Part shown: in pieces, positions 8,682 to 17,139 of the stretch
How positions within the stretch are numbered: position 1 is the first letter of the stretch
How the letters are laid out: each line of letters starts with the position of its first letter
Origin: Sorangium cellulosum
Lineage (GTDB): Bacteria > Myxococcota_A > Polyangia > Polyangiales > Polyangiaceae
DNA length: 64,000 nucleotides
Direction of reading: 5' to 3'
Assembly (NCBI RefSeq): GCF_004135735.1
Contig: NZ_CP012670.1
Coordinates: forward strand, 6,712,501 to 6,776,500
Program-made: the position numbers and the translations under genes
Notes under the pieces: generated by a model
The model's database searches: none
The model's input: only the letters and a program-made list of their open reading frames with translations
What the model was told of the DNA's origin: nothing

Positions 8682-9734
8682 TCACTGCCAGCGGAAGATC
8701 TTGAGCCCGACCGCGAAGGAGACGACGCCCCAGACGACGAGCACCGCGAGCTCGGGCGCGAGCGCCGAGAGCGGCGCCGCCTCGAGCATCACGCCGCGGA
8801 GCGCGTCGTTCAGCGCGGTGAGGGGCAACGCCTGGATGAGCGGCTGCATGGCGTCGGGGAAGCGCTCGGTCGAGAAGAAGACGCCCGAGAAGATCCACAT
8901 CGGGAACGTCGCGAGGTTGATCAGGCCCGACACGCCCTCGATCGTCCGCGGCCGCGCGGCGAGCAGCAGGCCCAGGCCCACGAAGCTCATCGCGCCGATC
9001 AGCGAGACCAGCCCGAGCGCCGCGATCGAGCCGGCGATCGGCACGTCGAGCAGGAAGAACGCGAACAGGACCAGCGCCGTGACCTCGAGCGCCAGGAAGA
9101 CCAGCCGCGCGCCGATGTGCGCGGTGAGGAGCTGCCAGCGCCGCATCGGCGCCGCCACGAACAGCTTGAGCAGCTTGCCGATGCGCTGCTGGACCAGCGA
9201 GAAGCCGATCGCCCAGATCCCCGTCGACATCAGGTTCATGCCGAGCAGCCCGGGCACCAGGAAATCGACGTAGCGCGACCCCCGCTCGGTCATCTCGAGC
9301 TCGGCGGCGCGGAACGCGTCCGCGCGCCCCGCGGCGCGCTGCAGCGCCTGATCCACCTCGAGCCGCGCCACACGGCTCTCGGTCCGCGTCGGATCGAACC
9401 AGTAGGTGGGCGGATCGGTGTCCAGCACGACGAGCGCGACCCGGCCGGCCCTGAGCTCCTGCCGCGCCTGCTCCCGCGGGGCCACGCGGGGCAGCACCCG
9501 CCCCGACGCCTCGAGCGCCGCGCGCCGCGCCTCGGCCCCCGCGCCCGCCTCCACGCTCACCGGCACGGGCTCGGCCGGCTGCTCCCGGAACGCGACGGCC
9601 AGCGCCGCCGAGAGCAGGATCGGGAACACGAACATCCAGAAGAGCGCCTCGGGCTCGCGCAGCGACTCCGCCACCCGCGCCCGGGTGAGGAGCACGAGCG
9701 GCGCGGCGCGGAGGGAACGGAGCCACCTCGCCAT
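8682..9734 (-). CDS. ABC-2 type transporter permease
   Basis: This is a 350-aa inner-membrane permease. It has one N-terminal transmembrane segment (ALFWMFVFPILLSAALAVAF), a large extracytoplasmic loop at about residues 50-165, and then five more hydrophobic segments. The ABC-2 signature region is clear (VDFLVPGLLGMNLMSTG and LINLATFPMWIFSGVFF). It pairs with the ATPase encoded just upstream, whose stop codon overlaps this start (TGATG arrangement at 9732-9736). The pair belongs to the drug-efflux/NatAB-like exporter group. The substrate cannot be told from sequence. Confidence 0.92.
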   Translation of the reverse strand: MARWLRSLRAAPLVLLTRARVAESLREPEALFWMFVFPILLSAALAVAFREQPAEPVPVSVEAGAGAEARRAALEASGRVLPRVAPREQARQELRAGRVALVVLDTDPPTYWFDPTRTESRVARLEVDQALQRAAGRADAFRAAELEMTERGSRYVDFLVPGLLGMNLMSTGIWAIGFSLVQQRIGKLLKLFVAAPMRRWQLLTAHIGARLVFLALEVTALVLFAFFLLDVPIAGSIAALGLVSLIGAMSFVGLGLLLAARPRTIEGVSGLINLATFPMWIFSGVFFSTERFPDAMQPLIQALPLTALNDALRGVMLEAAPLSALAPELAVLVVWGVVSFAVGLKIFRWQ

Positions 9735-10678
9735 CACGAAACCTCCGCCCCTTCGAGCCTCCGCCCGGCGAGGGCCATGAACACGTCCTCCAGGCTCGCG
9801 TGGTGCGTGGCGAGCCGCCTCGGCTCGACCCCGCGCGCCGCGCAGAGCGCGAGCAGCGGCGGTAGCACGCGCGCGACGTCGCGCACGGTCAGCCGGAGCG
9901 TCCCCTGCGACAGGCGCGCCGCCTCCACGCCCGGCAGCCCCCGGAGCTCCTCCTCGACGAGCTCGCCCTCGACCTCGAGCTCCACGACGTGCTCGGCGCC
10001 GAGCGAGGCGACGAGCGCCGCCGGCGTCCCCTGCGACAGGATCCGCCCGCGGTCGACGATCGCCACGCGGTCGCAGAGGCGCGCGGCCTCCTCCATGTAA
10101 TGCGTGGTCAGGAGGATCGTGCGGCCGCGCGCCTTCAGATCCTCCACGATGCCCCAGATCTCGCGGCGCGACGCCGGATCCAGCCCGGTGCTCGGCTCGT
10201 CGAGGAACAGCACCTCGGGATCGCCCGCGAGCGCGCACGCGAGCGACAGCCGCTGCTTCTGTCCCCCCGACAGCGCGCGCACGAACGCGCGCGACTTCTC
10301 CTGCAGGGACACCTGGCGCAGCGCCTCGTCCGGGTCGAGCCCGCGCGGGTAGAAGCTGCGGAACAGCGCGATCACCTCGGACACCCGCAGCTTGTCCGGG
10401 AAGCGCGTCTCCTGGAGCTGGATGCCGAGCCGCGCGCGCAGCGCGATGCCGTCCCCGACCCAGCGCTCCCCGAGCACCTCGACCTCGCCCCCGTCCGGGC
10501 GCGTCAGCCCCTCGAGGATCTCCACCGTGGTCGTCTTGCCGGCGCCGTTCGGGCCGAGCAGGCCGAAGCACTCGCCGCGCCGCACCTCGAGGTCGAGCCC
10601 GCTCACGGCCACGACCTCGCCGTACCGCTTGACCAGACCGCGACAGACCAGGGCGGGAGTGGCTGACACGGCGGGCAT
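9734..10678 (-). CDS. ABC transporter ATP-binding protein (exporter type)
   Basis: This is a 314-aa ATPase. It has Walker A GPNGAGKTT, signature LSGGQKQRLSLACALAG, Walker B VLFLDEPSTGLD and an H-loop LLTTHYMEE. The C-terminal ~80 residues form the regulatory extension typical of CcmA/DrrA-like exporters. The start at 10678 (MPAVSATPALVCRG) lies just ahead of the first conserved strand. It is co-transcribed with the permease gene downstream. The partner membrane protein and position suggest export of a lipid, drug or small molecule. Confidence 0.94.
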   Translation of the reverse strand: MPAVSATPALVCRGLVKRYGEVVAVSGLDLEVRRGECFGLLGPNGAGKTTTVEILEGLTRPDGGEVEVLGERWVGDGIALRARLGIQLQETRFPDKLRVSEVIALFRSFYPRGLDPDEALRQVSLQEKSRAFVRALSGGQKQRLSLACALAGDPEVLFLDEPSTGLDPASRREIWGIVEDLKARGRTILLTTHYMEEAARLCDRVAIVDRGRILSQGTPAALVASLGAEHVVELEVEGELVEEELRGLPGVEAARLSQGTLRLTVRDVARVLPPLLALCAARGVEPRRLATHHASLEDVFMALAGRRLEGAEVS

Positions 10679-10960
10679 GTATCGCGAAGCAAGCCCGAAA
10701 GGAACCCGCCCGCCGAGGCGTACCGGGCGGCCGTGCCCCCCGGGGAGCGCCCTCGACAGAGGGTGTGCGGGCCCAGGCGCCCACAGGCGCGCCGGAAAAT
10801 TCGACAAGCGACGCGACGCATTGCCTCCCCGGAGAATCGAATCCCGCCAGAGACCTGCGGCCGGAGCCTCGAGCGCGGCCCCGCAAGGAACCCTCCGGTC
10901 CGAGATCCCGTGGCTGACCGGTCTGCAATCCCGGAGCGACAGAGTTGGAGGGGGCGCGTG

Positions 10961-12824
10961 GTGAGCGATGATGAGGGCGTGGTTCCTGTGCGCTGCGGCG
11001 AGATCGTCGCGGAGCGCTACAGGGTGGAGCGGCTCCTCGGGACCGGGGGGATGGGGACCGTCGTCGCCGCGAGGCACCTGTCGCTCGGCGAGCTCGTCGC
11101 CATCAAGTTCATGCGCGCGGAGTACTGCGGCAACCCGCAGCTCCTGCGGCGGTTCCAGCGCGAGGCGCGCGGCATGTTCCGGCTGAAGACCGAGCACGTG
11201 CCGCGCGTCTTCGATCTGGGCACGCTCGCGCCGCGGCCGGGCGTCGCGCAGCCGGTGCCGTTCATCGTCATGGAGCACCTCTCGGGCAACGATCTCCGCT
11301 CGATCGTGGAGCGCCGCGGGCGGCTCCCGGTCCCGGAGGCGGCCGAGTACGTCCGGCAAGCGTGCGCCGCCGTGAGCGAGGCGCACGCGCTCGGGATGGT
11401 GCACCGGGACATCAAGCCCGCGAACCTGTTCCTGACGTACCGGACCGACGGCACGCCGCTCGTCAAGGTGCTCGACTTCGGCGTCGCGAAGTTCACGACC
11501 GCGAGGCCCGAGGACGAGGGGCTCGAGCTGACGACGGCGCGGTCGGTCATGGGCTCTCGCCGCTACATGGCGCCCGAGCAGATGCTCACGCCCAGGGACG
11601 TCGATCTGCGCGCGGACCTCTGGGCGCTCGGCGTCGTGCTCTACCAGCTCGTGAGCGGCGCGCTGCCGTTCGGCGCGGAGACCCTGGAGCAGCTCGTGCT
11701 CGTCGTGACGGAGCAGCCGCCGCGGCCGCTCCGGAGCGCGTGCGCCGATCTGCCCGACGGCTTCGACGAGATCGTGATGCGCTGCCTCGAGAAGGACCGG
11801 CGCCTCCGCCCGGCCTCGGCCGGCGAGCTCTCGGCCGCGCTCGCGCCGTTCGCGCTGAACGGGCCGCCCGACGCGACGCTGCCCACGGCGATCCACCGGA
11901 GCGAGCCGACGTTCACGTGGCGAGAGGAGCGGCTGCCCACGACCGCGGATCGGCCGGCCGTGGAGAAGCGGCCGGAGCGCCGCCGCGCGCCGCGGGCGTG
12001 GTTGACGGGCGCGGCCGGTACGCTCGCCGCGGGCGCCGCGCTGCTCGGGGTCGTCCTGCCGTCGGGGTGGTCGCGCGCGCCGGGGGCCACCTGGGCCGAC
12101 GGCGCCGGCGCGCAGCGCCTGGCGGGGGTGCCGCAGGGGCTCGCCGCGGAGCCGCCGACGGCCGCGGCGGCGGGGCCGCTCGAGGCGCGCCGCGACGCGC
12201 TCGCGCTGGACGGCGCGCAGCACGCCGTCGCGGGCAGCGCGTTCCAGGCGAGCGCCGGGAACGCGCCCCTCGTCGCGAGCGATGCGGCCTGCCTCCTCGG
12301 GTCGACGAGGACCGCGCCGCCCGCGGCGGCGAGCGCCGGGCAGACGCAGCGCGCCCCCGCGCCCCCGGCCCGGCGGCTGGGGATCCCGGACAGCGGGGCG
12401 CCGCGCCGGGCGCCCCCGCGGCGCCAGGAAGGCGCCGCGCGGCCCGGCGATGCGCCCTCGCCGTCCGCTGCGGCGCGGGGGTCCCAGAGGCGCGCTCCCC
12501 CGGCCGCCGCGGCGCCCCCGGCCGCCTCGGAGGCGCCGGCATCTCCGGCGCCCCTCGCGCCCGGGGCAGCCCATGCCGCGCCCGGGGCCCGGCTCCGCGG
12601 CGCGACGGCCCGGCCGCTTCCGCGGCGCCGGCGGCCCCGGCCGCTTCCGCGGCGCCGGCGGCCCCGGCCGCTTCCGCGGCGCCGGCGGCCCGGTCGCTCC
12701 CGCGGCGCCCGCGGATCCGCCGGCTCCCGCGGCGCCCGCGGACCGCGCCGCCGCCCCCGGCGTCGCGGGAGCGCCCGGCGCTGGCGCCCGGACGGCCCCG
12801 GAGGTCCCGGACAGCCCCTGGTGA
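10961..12824 (+). CDS. Ser/Thr protein kinase, single-pass membrane protein (frame disturbed near 3' end)
   Basis: The kinase domain spans residues ~20-295: Gly loop GTGGMGTV, Lys49 in AIKFM, HRDIKP (148-153), DFG (172-174), APE (204-206). A transmembrane segment follows (WLTGAAGTLAAGAALLGVV, ~347-366), then an Ala/Pro-rich extracytoplasmic tail. The GTG at 10961 is preceded by a GGAGGGGG-type ribosome site. Three perfect 27-bp repeats (12610-12690) encode PAASAAPAA in one frame, and the best-looking tail (VAPAAPADPPAPAAPAD...) ends with a stop at 12822-12824 in a third frame. One or two small indels are therefore likely. If read without any shift, the frame runs on into the next gene and would give a fusion of about 1,000 residues. 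Confidence 0.8.
12610..12690 (+). repeat. Three perfect 27-bp tandem repeats in the kinase tail
   Basis: The unit runs 12610-12636, 12637-12663 and 12664-12690 with no differences seen. In one frame each unit reads PAASAAPAA, a typical wall- or periplasm-spanning linker. The array sits where the reading frame of the kinase appears to change. Confidence 0.85.
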
Positions 12825-12829
12825 TCGCC

Positions 12830-14008
12830 ATGCGCGGAGAAGCTCGCCCGACGGCCCCCTCTCGTCGCCCGCGCCGGCGCGGGCCGCGCCTGCGCGGGCT
12901 CGCCTGCACCCTCGCGGCGCTCTCGCTGTCGCTCTGGCCGGCGAGCGGCGCGGCTGGCGAGCCCGGTGCCGCCTGCGAGCCCGGCGCGGCCCGCGCCGGC
13001 GCGGCCGGCGAGCCCAGGGCCGGACACAAGGACCAGGTGCTCGCGCTCTACCAGGTCGCGAGGGAGCTGCTCGAGGCGGGGCGCGCCGCCGAGGCGTGCG
13101 CGGTGCTCGAGCAGGGCCGGCGGCTCGATCCGACGGCGATGAACCTCCTCCTGCGGCTCGGCGACTGCCTCGCGCGCACGGGCAGGACCGCGAGCGCCTT
13201 CAACGTGTTCAACGAGGCCGCGGCCGTGGCCAGGAGCGCGGGCGACTCCCGCGCGGCGCGCGCGGCCACGCTCGCGGCGGAGCTCGAGCCGCGGCTCTCG
13301 CGCCTCGAGATCGCGGCCCCCGCGGCGGACGCCCCGCCAGGGCTCGAGATCCGGCGCGACGGCGTGCTGGTCCTGCCCGAGCAGTATGGGCAGCCGATCC
13401 CGGTCGATCCGGGGCCCCACACGATCGAGGCGCGGGCGCCCGGCAGGAAGCGCTGGTCCGTGACGCACACGGTCGCGCCGGACGGCGGCCGCGTGGTCGT
13501 CGACGTGCCCGTCCTGGAGCAGGAGCCGCCGCCGCTGCGCGCCGGGGCGCCGGTCGCCCCGGGGCAGGCGCCTCCCGCCCTGGCGCTCGCCGGGGCGCGA
13601 GGCCGCGGCGCGGGCGACCGGGACCGCGGCGCGGGCGACCGGAACCGCGGCGCGGGCGGCGCGCAGCGGCTCGTCGCGCTCGCGAGCGGCGGCGTCGGCC
13701 TCGTCGGGCTCGGCGTGGGCGCCGTCCTCGGCGCCCAGGCGCTCGCCCGCCGGGACGCCTCGAACCGGGGCCACTGCGACGCGCAGAACCGCTGCGACGC
13801 CGCCGGCGTCGCGCTGCGCGCGGACGCGCAGGCGGCTGGCACCGCCTCGACCGTCGCGTTCTCGGCCGGCGCGGCCGCGCTGCTCGCCGCCGGCCTGCTC
13901 TACTGGACCGCGCCGTCCCGGCCCGCCGGCGCGCCCGCGCGCGGCGCCACCGTGACCGCCGTGGCCGCTCCCGGAGCGTTCTCGCTCGTCGCGGGAGGGA
14001 GCTACTGA
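12830..14008 (+). CDS. Exported TPR protein with PEGA-like domain
   Basis: This is a 392-aa protein starting 5 bp after the preferred kinase stop. An Arg-rich N-terminus and hydrophobic core (GLACTLAALSLSLWPASGAAG) form a signal peptide. TPR-like helices follow (LALYQVARELLEAGRAAEAC, LLLRLGDCLARTGRTASAF). Then comes a PEGA-type beta domain (LEIRRDGVLV, VDPGPHTIEARAPGRKRW). A short 21-bp repeat encodes GAGDRDR/GAGDRNR at about 13607-13645. Two hydrophobic helices lie near the C-terminus (LVALASGGVGLVGLGVGAVL and FSAGAAALLAAGLLYW). This layout is common in myxobacterial kinase neighbourhoods. The precise role is unknown. Confidence 0.8.
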   Translation: MRGEARPTAPSRRPRRRGPRLRGLACTLAALSLSLWPASGAAGEPGAACEPGAARAGAAGEPRAGHKDQVLALYQVARELLEAGRAAEACAVLEQGRRLDPTAMNLLLRLGDCLARTGRTASAFNVFNEAAAVARSAGDSRAARAATLAAELEPRLSRLEIAAPAADAPPGLEIRRDGVLVLPEQYGQPIPVDPGPHTIEARAPGRKRWSVTHTVAPDGGRVVVDVPVLEQEPPPLRAGAPVAPGQAPPALALAGARGRGAGDRDRGAGDRNRGAGGAQRLVALASGGVGLVGLGVGAVLGAQALARRDASNRGHCDAQNRCDAAGVALRADAQAAGTASTVAFSAGAAALLAAGLLYWTAPSRPAGAPARGATVTAVAAPGAFSLVAGGSY

Positions 14009-14009
14009 C

Positions 14010-15845
14010 GTGGGCGCGCGCGGCCCGCTCGGGATCGGCAGGCCGCTCGCGCTCGCGGCGCTCGGCGGCGTCGGGTGCAACGCGCTGCTCGGCCTCGTCG
14101 GGTGCAACGCGCTGCTCGGCCTCGAGGACGGCATCCTCGTGGAGGACGGCGCGGGCGCGGAGCAGCGCTGCGAGCCGCTCTCGGTCGCCGCCTGCTACGG
14201 CGGACCGCCGGAGACCGCCGGCGTCGGCGCCTGCCGGGCCGGCGTCCGGCAATGCAGCGCCGCGGGCGACGGCTACGGCCCGTGCGAGGGCGAGGTGAGG
14301 CCCGCGCCGGAGCGCTGCGGCAACGCCCTCGACGACGACTGCGACGGCGCGGTCGACGAGGCGGAGGGCGGCGAGGACCCCCGCGATCCTGCGGGCGGCG
14401 CGGGGTGCGCCTGCGAGCCGGGGGCGGTCGAGGCGTGCCCCTACGGCGGGCCGCCGGAGACCGCCGGTGTCGGGGCGTGCCGGGCCGGCCAGCGGACGTG
14501 CGGGAGCGACGGCCGCTGGGGCCCGTGCGCCGGCGAGATCACGCCGCGCCCCGAGGACTGCGCGACGCCGGCCGACGAGGACTGCAGCGGCGGGCGCGAC
14601 TGCGGCGCGGTGCTCTCGGGCGGCCTCCTGGGCGGCCCCGGCCAGGAGCAGGCGCGGGCGCTCGCGGCGGGCAGCGGGGGCTCCGCGATCGTGGGCGGCG
14701 AGTTCGAGGGCGACCTCGATCTCGGCGCCGGGCCGATCGCGAGCGGCGCCGAGCGGGACGTGTTCGTGGCGCGGATCGAGGCGGACGGCGCGGTCTCGTG
14801 GGCGCGGCGGCTCGTCGACGAGGGCCACGGCAGGCTGCGCGCGCTCGCCGTGGATCCCGGGGGCGAGGTGGTCCTGACGGGCGATTTCCAGGGGGTGATC
14901 GGCGGCGCCGGGCTCATCACGCCCGATCTGCGCGGGTTCGTGCTCAAGCTGGACGCGCGCGGCGGGGTGCGCTGGGGGACGACGCTCCACGGCGAGCCGC
15001 GCGACGTGGCGATCTCGACGGCGGGCGAGGTCGTGGTCGCGTCGTCGCTCGCGGAGCCGGCGGGCGGGAGCGACGTGGCGGTGGCGCGGTTCAGCGCGGG
15101 GGGGCTGCCGCTCTGGACCCGGGTGTTCGGCGGCGCGGGGGTGCAGGAGCCGACCGGCGTGGCGATGGACGCGCGCGGGCGCGTGGTCGTGACGGGGAGC
15201 TTCGAGGGCGAGCTGGAGCTCGGCGAGGGCGCGCCCCGGCTCTCGTCGGCGGGGATGACGGACGTGTTCGTGGCGCAGCTCGACGCGCACGGCGAGCCCA
15301 TCGCGTCGCGCGCCTTCGGCGACGGCCGCGAGCAGCGGGGGGGCGACGTCGAGATCGGGCCGGACGGCGGGGTCGCGCTGAGCGGGACGTTCGAGGGCCA
15401 GCTCGACGCGGGCGGCGGCGCCCTGCTCGCGGACGGCGTCTCGGCGTTCGTGGTCGCGCTCGGGCCCGCGCGGGAGCACCGCTTCAGCCGGGCCTACGGG
15501 GCGCACGCGCCGCCGCGCCTCGCGCTCGCGGCGGACGGCGGCCTGGTGCTCGCGGGCGACGTCGACAGGCCGGTCGATCTCGGCGGCGGGCCGCTCGACG
15601 GCGAGGGCGGCGGCGCCGACATCGTCGTGGCGCGGCTCGACGGCGAGGGGCGCCACGTGTGGAGCACGCGGCTCGGGCCGGGCGCGCGGCGGCGCGGCGG
15701 CGAGCGGCGCACGGCGGGCGTGGCGGTCGATCCGGACCGCGGCGGTGTCCTGCTCGCGGCGACCGTGGAGGGGAGCGTGAACCTGGGCGGCGTCACCGCG
15801 GCCTCGGCGGCGGCCGATCTCCTCCTCCTCCGGCTGGCGCCATAG
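14010..15845 (+). CDS. Lipoprotein with MopE-like Cys/Asp motifs and beta-propeller-type repeats
   Basis: This is a 611-aa protein. The GTG start at 14010 follows the previous stop by 1 bp. The signal ends in a lipobox that is duplicated: the 27 bp at 14070-14096 and 14097-14123 are identical, giving VGCNALLGL twice. Residues ~50-190 hold two MopE-like units (CGNALDDDCDGAVDEAE; CATPADEDCSGGRDC), each preceded by a YGGPPETAGVGACRAG segment. These motifs are common in surface proteins of myxobacteria and may bind metal. The remaining ~400 residues are repeats of the type DVFVARIEADGAVSWAR and VVVTGSFEGELELG, which resemble SBBP/seven-bladed propeller repeats. The protein is likely displayed on the cell surface. 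Confidence 0.88.
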   Translation: MGARGPLGIGRPLALAALGGVGCNALLGLVGCNALLGLEDGILVEDGAGAEQRCEPLSVAACYGGPPETAGVGACRAGVRQCSAAGDGYGPCEGEVRPAPERCGNALDDDCDGAVDEAEGGEDPRDPAGGAGCACEPGAVEACPYGGPPETAGVGACRAGQRTCGSDGRWGPCAGEITPRPEDCATPADEDCSGGRDCGAVLSGGLLGGPGQEQARALAAGSGGSAIVGGEFEGDLDLGAGPIASGAERDVFVARIEADGAVSWARRLVDEGHGRLRALAVDPGGEVVLTGDFQGVIGGAGLITPDLRGFVLKLDARGGVRWGTTLHGEPRDVAISTAGEVVVASSLAEPAGGSDVAVARFSAGGLPLWTRVFGGAGVQEPTGVAMDARGRVVVTGSFEGELELGEGAPRLSSAGMTDVFVAQLDAHGEPIASRAFGDGREQRGGDVEIGPDGGVALSGTFEGQLDAGGGALLADGVSAFVVALGPAREHRFSRAYGAHAPPRLALAADGGLVLAGDVDRPVDLGGGPLDGEGGGADIVVARLDGEGRHVWSTRLGPGARRRGGERRTAGVAVDPDRGGVLLAATVEGSVNLGGVTAASAAADLLLLRLAP

Positions 15846-15956
15846 GACCGCCGAACAGGGCAGGACGCGCCCAGACTCAACCGGTCGTGCCGCCAACCTA
15901 GATCCGCCGGTGCGCGCGCTGAATGCGTGCGGCTCCGGGAGGAAGGAGGAAGAGAG

Positions 15957-16040
15957 ACCGCAAGGGGCGCTAGGGGCGCTAGGGGCGCAAGAGAGAGAGG
16001 TATGTTCCCACCTCTCCTGTGTCCCTCACGCCCTTGCGGT
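15957..16040. terminator. Nested hairpin downstream of the MopE-like gene
   Basis: Outer arms are accgcaaggg (15957-15966) and cccttgcggt (16031-16040). An inner stem gagaggt/acctctc (15995-16001 with 16010-16016) has an 8-nt loop. Between the arms a 10-bp unit ggggcgctag is repeated. It lies ~110 bp after the stop at 15845 and may end that transcript. No strong T-run follows. Confidence 0.4.
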
Positions 16041-16063
16041 GTTCTCTCTCATCGGCTGACAAG

Positions 16064-16096
16064 AGGACGGGCGGCCTGCGAGAGGTCGCCCGTCCT
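16064..16096 (-). terminator. Hairpin downstream of the Cys-rich lipoprotein gene
   Basis: A perfect 10-bp stem is formed by aggacgggcg (16064-16073) and cgcccgtcct (16087-16096) with a 13-nt loop. It sits ~34 bp beyond the stop of the minus-strand gene ending at 16130, as expected of a terminator. The following U-tract is weak. Confidence 0.45.
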
Positions 16097-16129
16097 GTCG
16101 AGCTCGCTGGCCCGGCGATTGCTCGGCGA

Positions 16130-16648
16130 TTACTCGCAGCTATCGCCGCAGGTCATGAGCGCCTTGCAGTTGTCAGCCTCCCTGCAGGCGTCCTCCGCGG
16201 CGAAGTAGCAATCGTTCGTCTGCTGGGCTTCGGCCACACAGGCATCGCAGTTGGCGTTGTCCACGTCGGGGTTCATCGCCGTGTCCCCGCAGACGTCGCT
16301 CTCCGCATCCGCGGTGTCGCACACGTCCGCGCACGGCGACTCCGCGACGCACCCACAGTGCCAGTACATCAGTTTGCCGAGCTCCTCATTCTCCGCGGCG
16401 TGCTCGGTGGAGCAGCAGTCGAGGCAGGCGTCGCCGGTCTCCTCGGCGCACGCATTGGTGGTGTCGCCGCCGCCCTCGCCGCCGCCCGTGCCACCCCCCT
16501 CGCCCGTGGTGGTGGTGGTCGTGGTGGTCGTGCCGCCCGCGCCGCCCTCGCCGCCCGCGCCGCCGTCGCCGCCCTCGCCGCTCGTGACCTGACAGGCCGC
16601 CATCGCACACACGCTGACCAGGATCGCGGCAAAACCGAAAGCTTTCAT
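16130..16648 (-). CDS. Cys-rich lipoprotein (172 aa)
   Basis: The ATG at 16648 gives MKAFGFAAILVSVCAMAACQ, a clear lipoprotein signal, and is preceded by GGAGG. An in-frame upstream start is rejected. A low-complexity linker follows with Gly/Glu and a run of nine threonines. The C-terminal ~95 residues hold about 16 cysteines (for example CLDCCST, WHCGCVAES, CDACVAEAQ), probably disulfide-bonded outside the cytoplasm. Proteins of this style are frequent in Polyangiales, and their function is unknown. The gene appears to be monocistronic. Confidence 0.8.
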   Translation of the reverse strand: MKAFGFAAILVSVCAMAACQVTSGEGGDGGAGGEGGAGGTTTTTTTTTGEGGGTGGGEGGGDTTNACAEETGDACLDCCSTEHAAENEELGKLMYWHCGCVAESPCADVCDTADAESDVCGDTAMNPDVDNANCDACVAEAQQTNDCYFAAEDACREADNCKALMTCGDSCE

Positions 16649-17139
16649 GAATCCACCTCCAGAAAGAATGATTGCGCTGCCCGGATTGAACACGACGCGT
16701 CGAACGACGTCGCCGGGCAACGCTCCCTCCGCACTTCAGCGCCACCGTCGGCGCCAGGTTCCGTTCCTACACCAGAAATTTCCGTGACGGTATCCGCTGC
16801 GTGCTTACAGCGGCGCATCCGCGCCGTCGACAGTTGCTCGATGAACGTCGCGCCTCCCCACCATGGGACCATGCGCGTGCAACGCCCCGAGGCGGATCGT
16901 CCGTCAGCGGCTTTGTGCAACAGGAGCAGACCCTAGCACACGGGAGGCGCGGGAGATCAAGCGCTCCGGCGTGGATAACCTGCTCCAGGGAAATGCATGA
17001 CAACCGCGGGCGGCCTCTGCCGTAATGGTACGACATGAGGTCACCTGTAGAGCCCGCTGGCCCGGTGTCACCTCCGGACGATCGAGCCCTGGCTCTGGCA
17101 GGGCGCGGGGCGGCAGCCCTCGAGCTCGGGCGTCCCCCG
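16649..17139. other. Intergenic region without a convincing gene
   Basis: These ~490 bp lie between two minus-strand genes and probably hold the promoter of the lipoprotein gene starting at 16648. Open frames here have no protein-like features. The composition is less GC-rich in places, and no clear promoter boxes were assigned. Confidence 0.5.

Noticed and set aside
10795-10870. Sequence gaatcgaatcccgcc resembling a tRNA T-loop
   Set aside because: No acceptor, D or anticodon stems fold around it.
10733-14008. One continuous 1,091-codon frame taken as a single protein
   Set aside because: The first ~76 codons precede the GTG with the ribosome site, and the 3' part has its own signal peptide and start. 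A fusion is possible but was not preferred.
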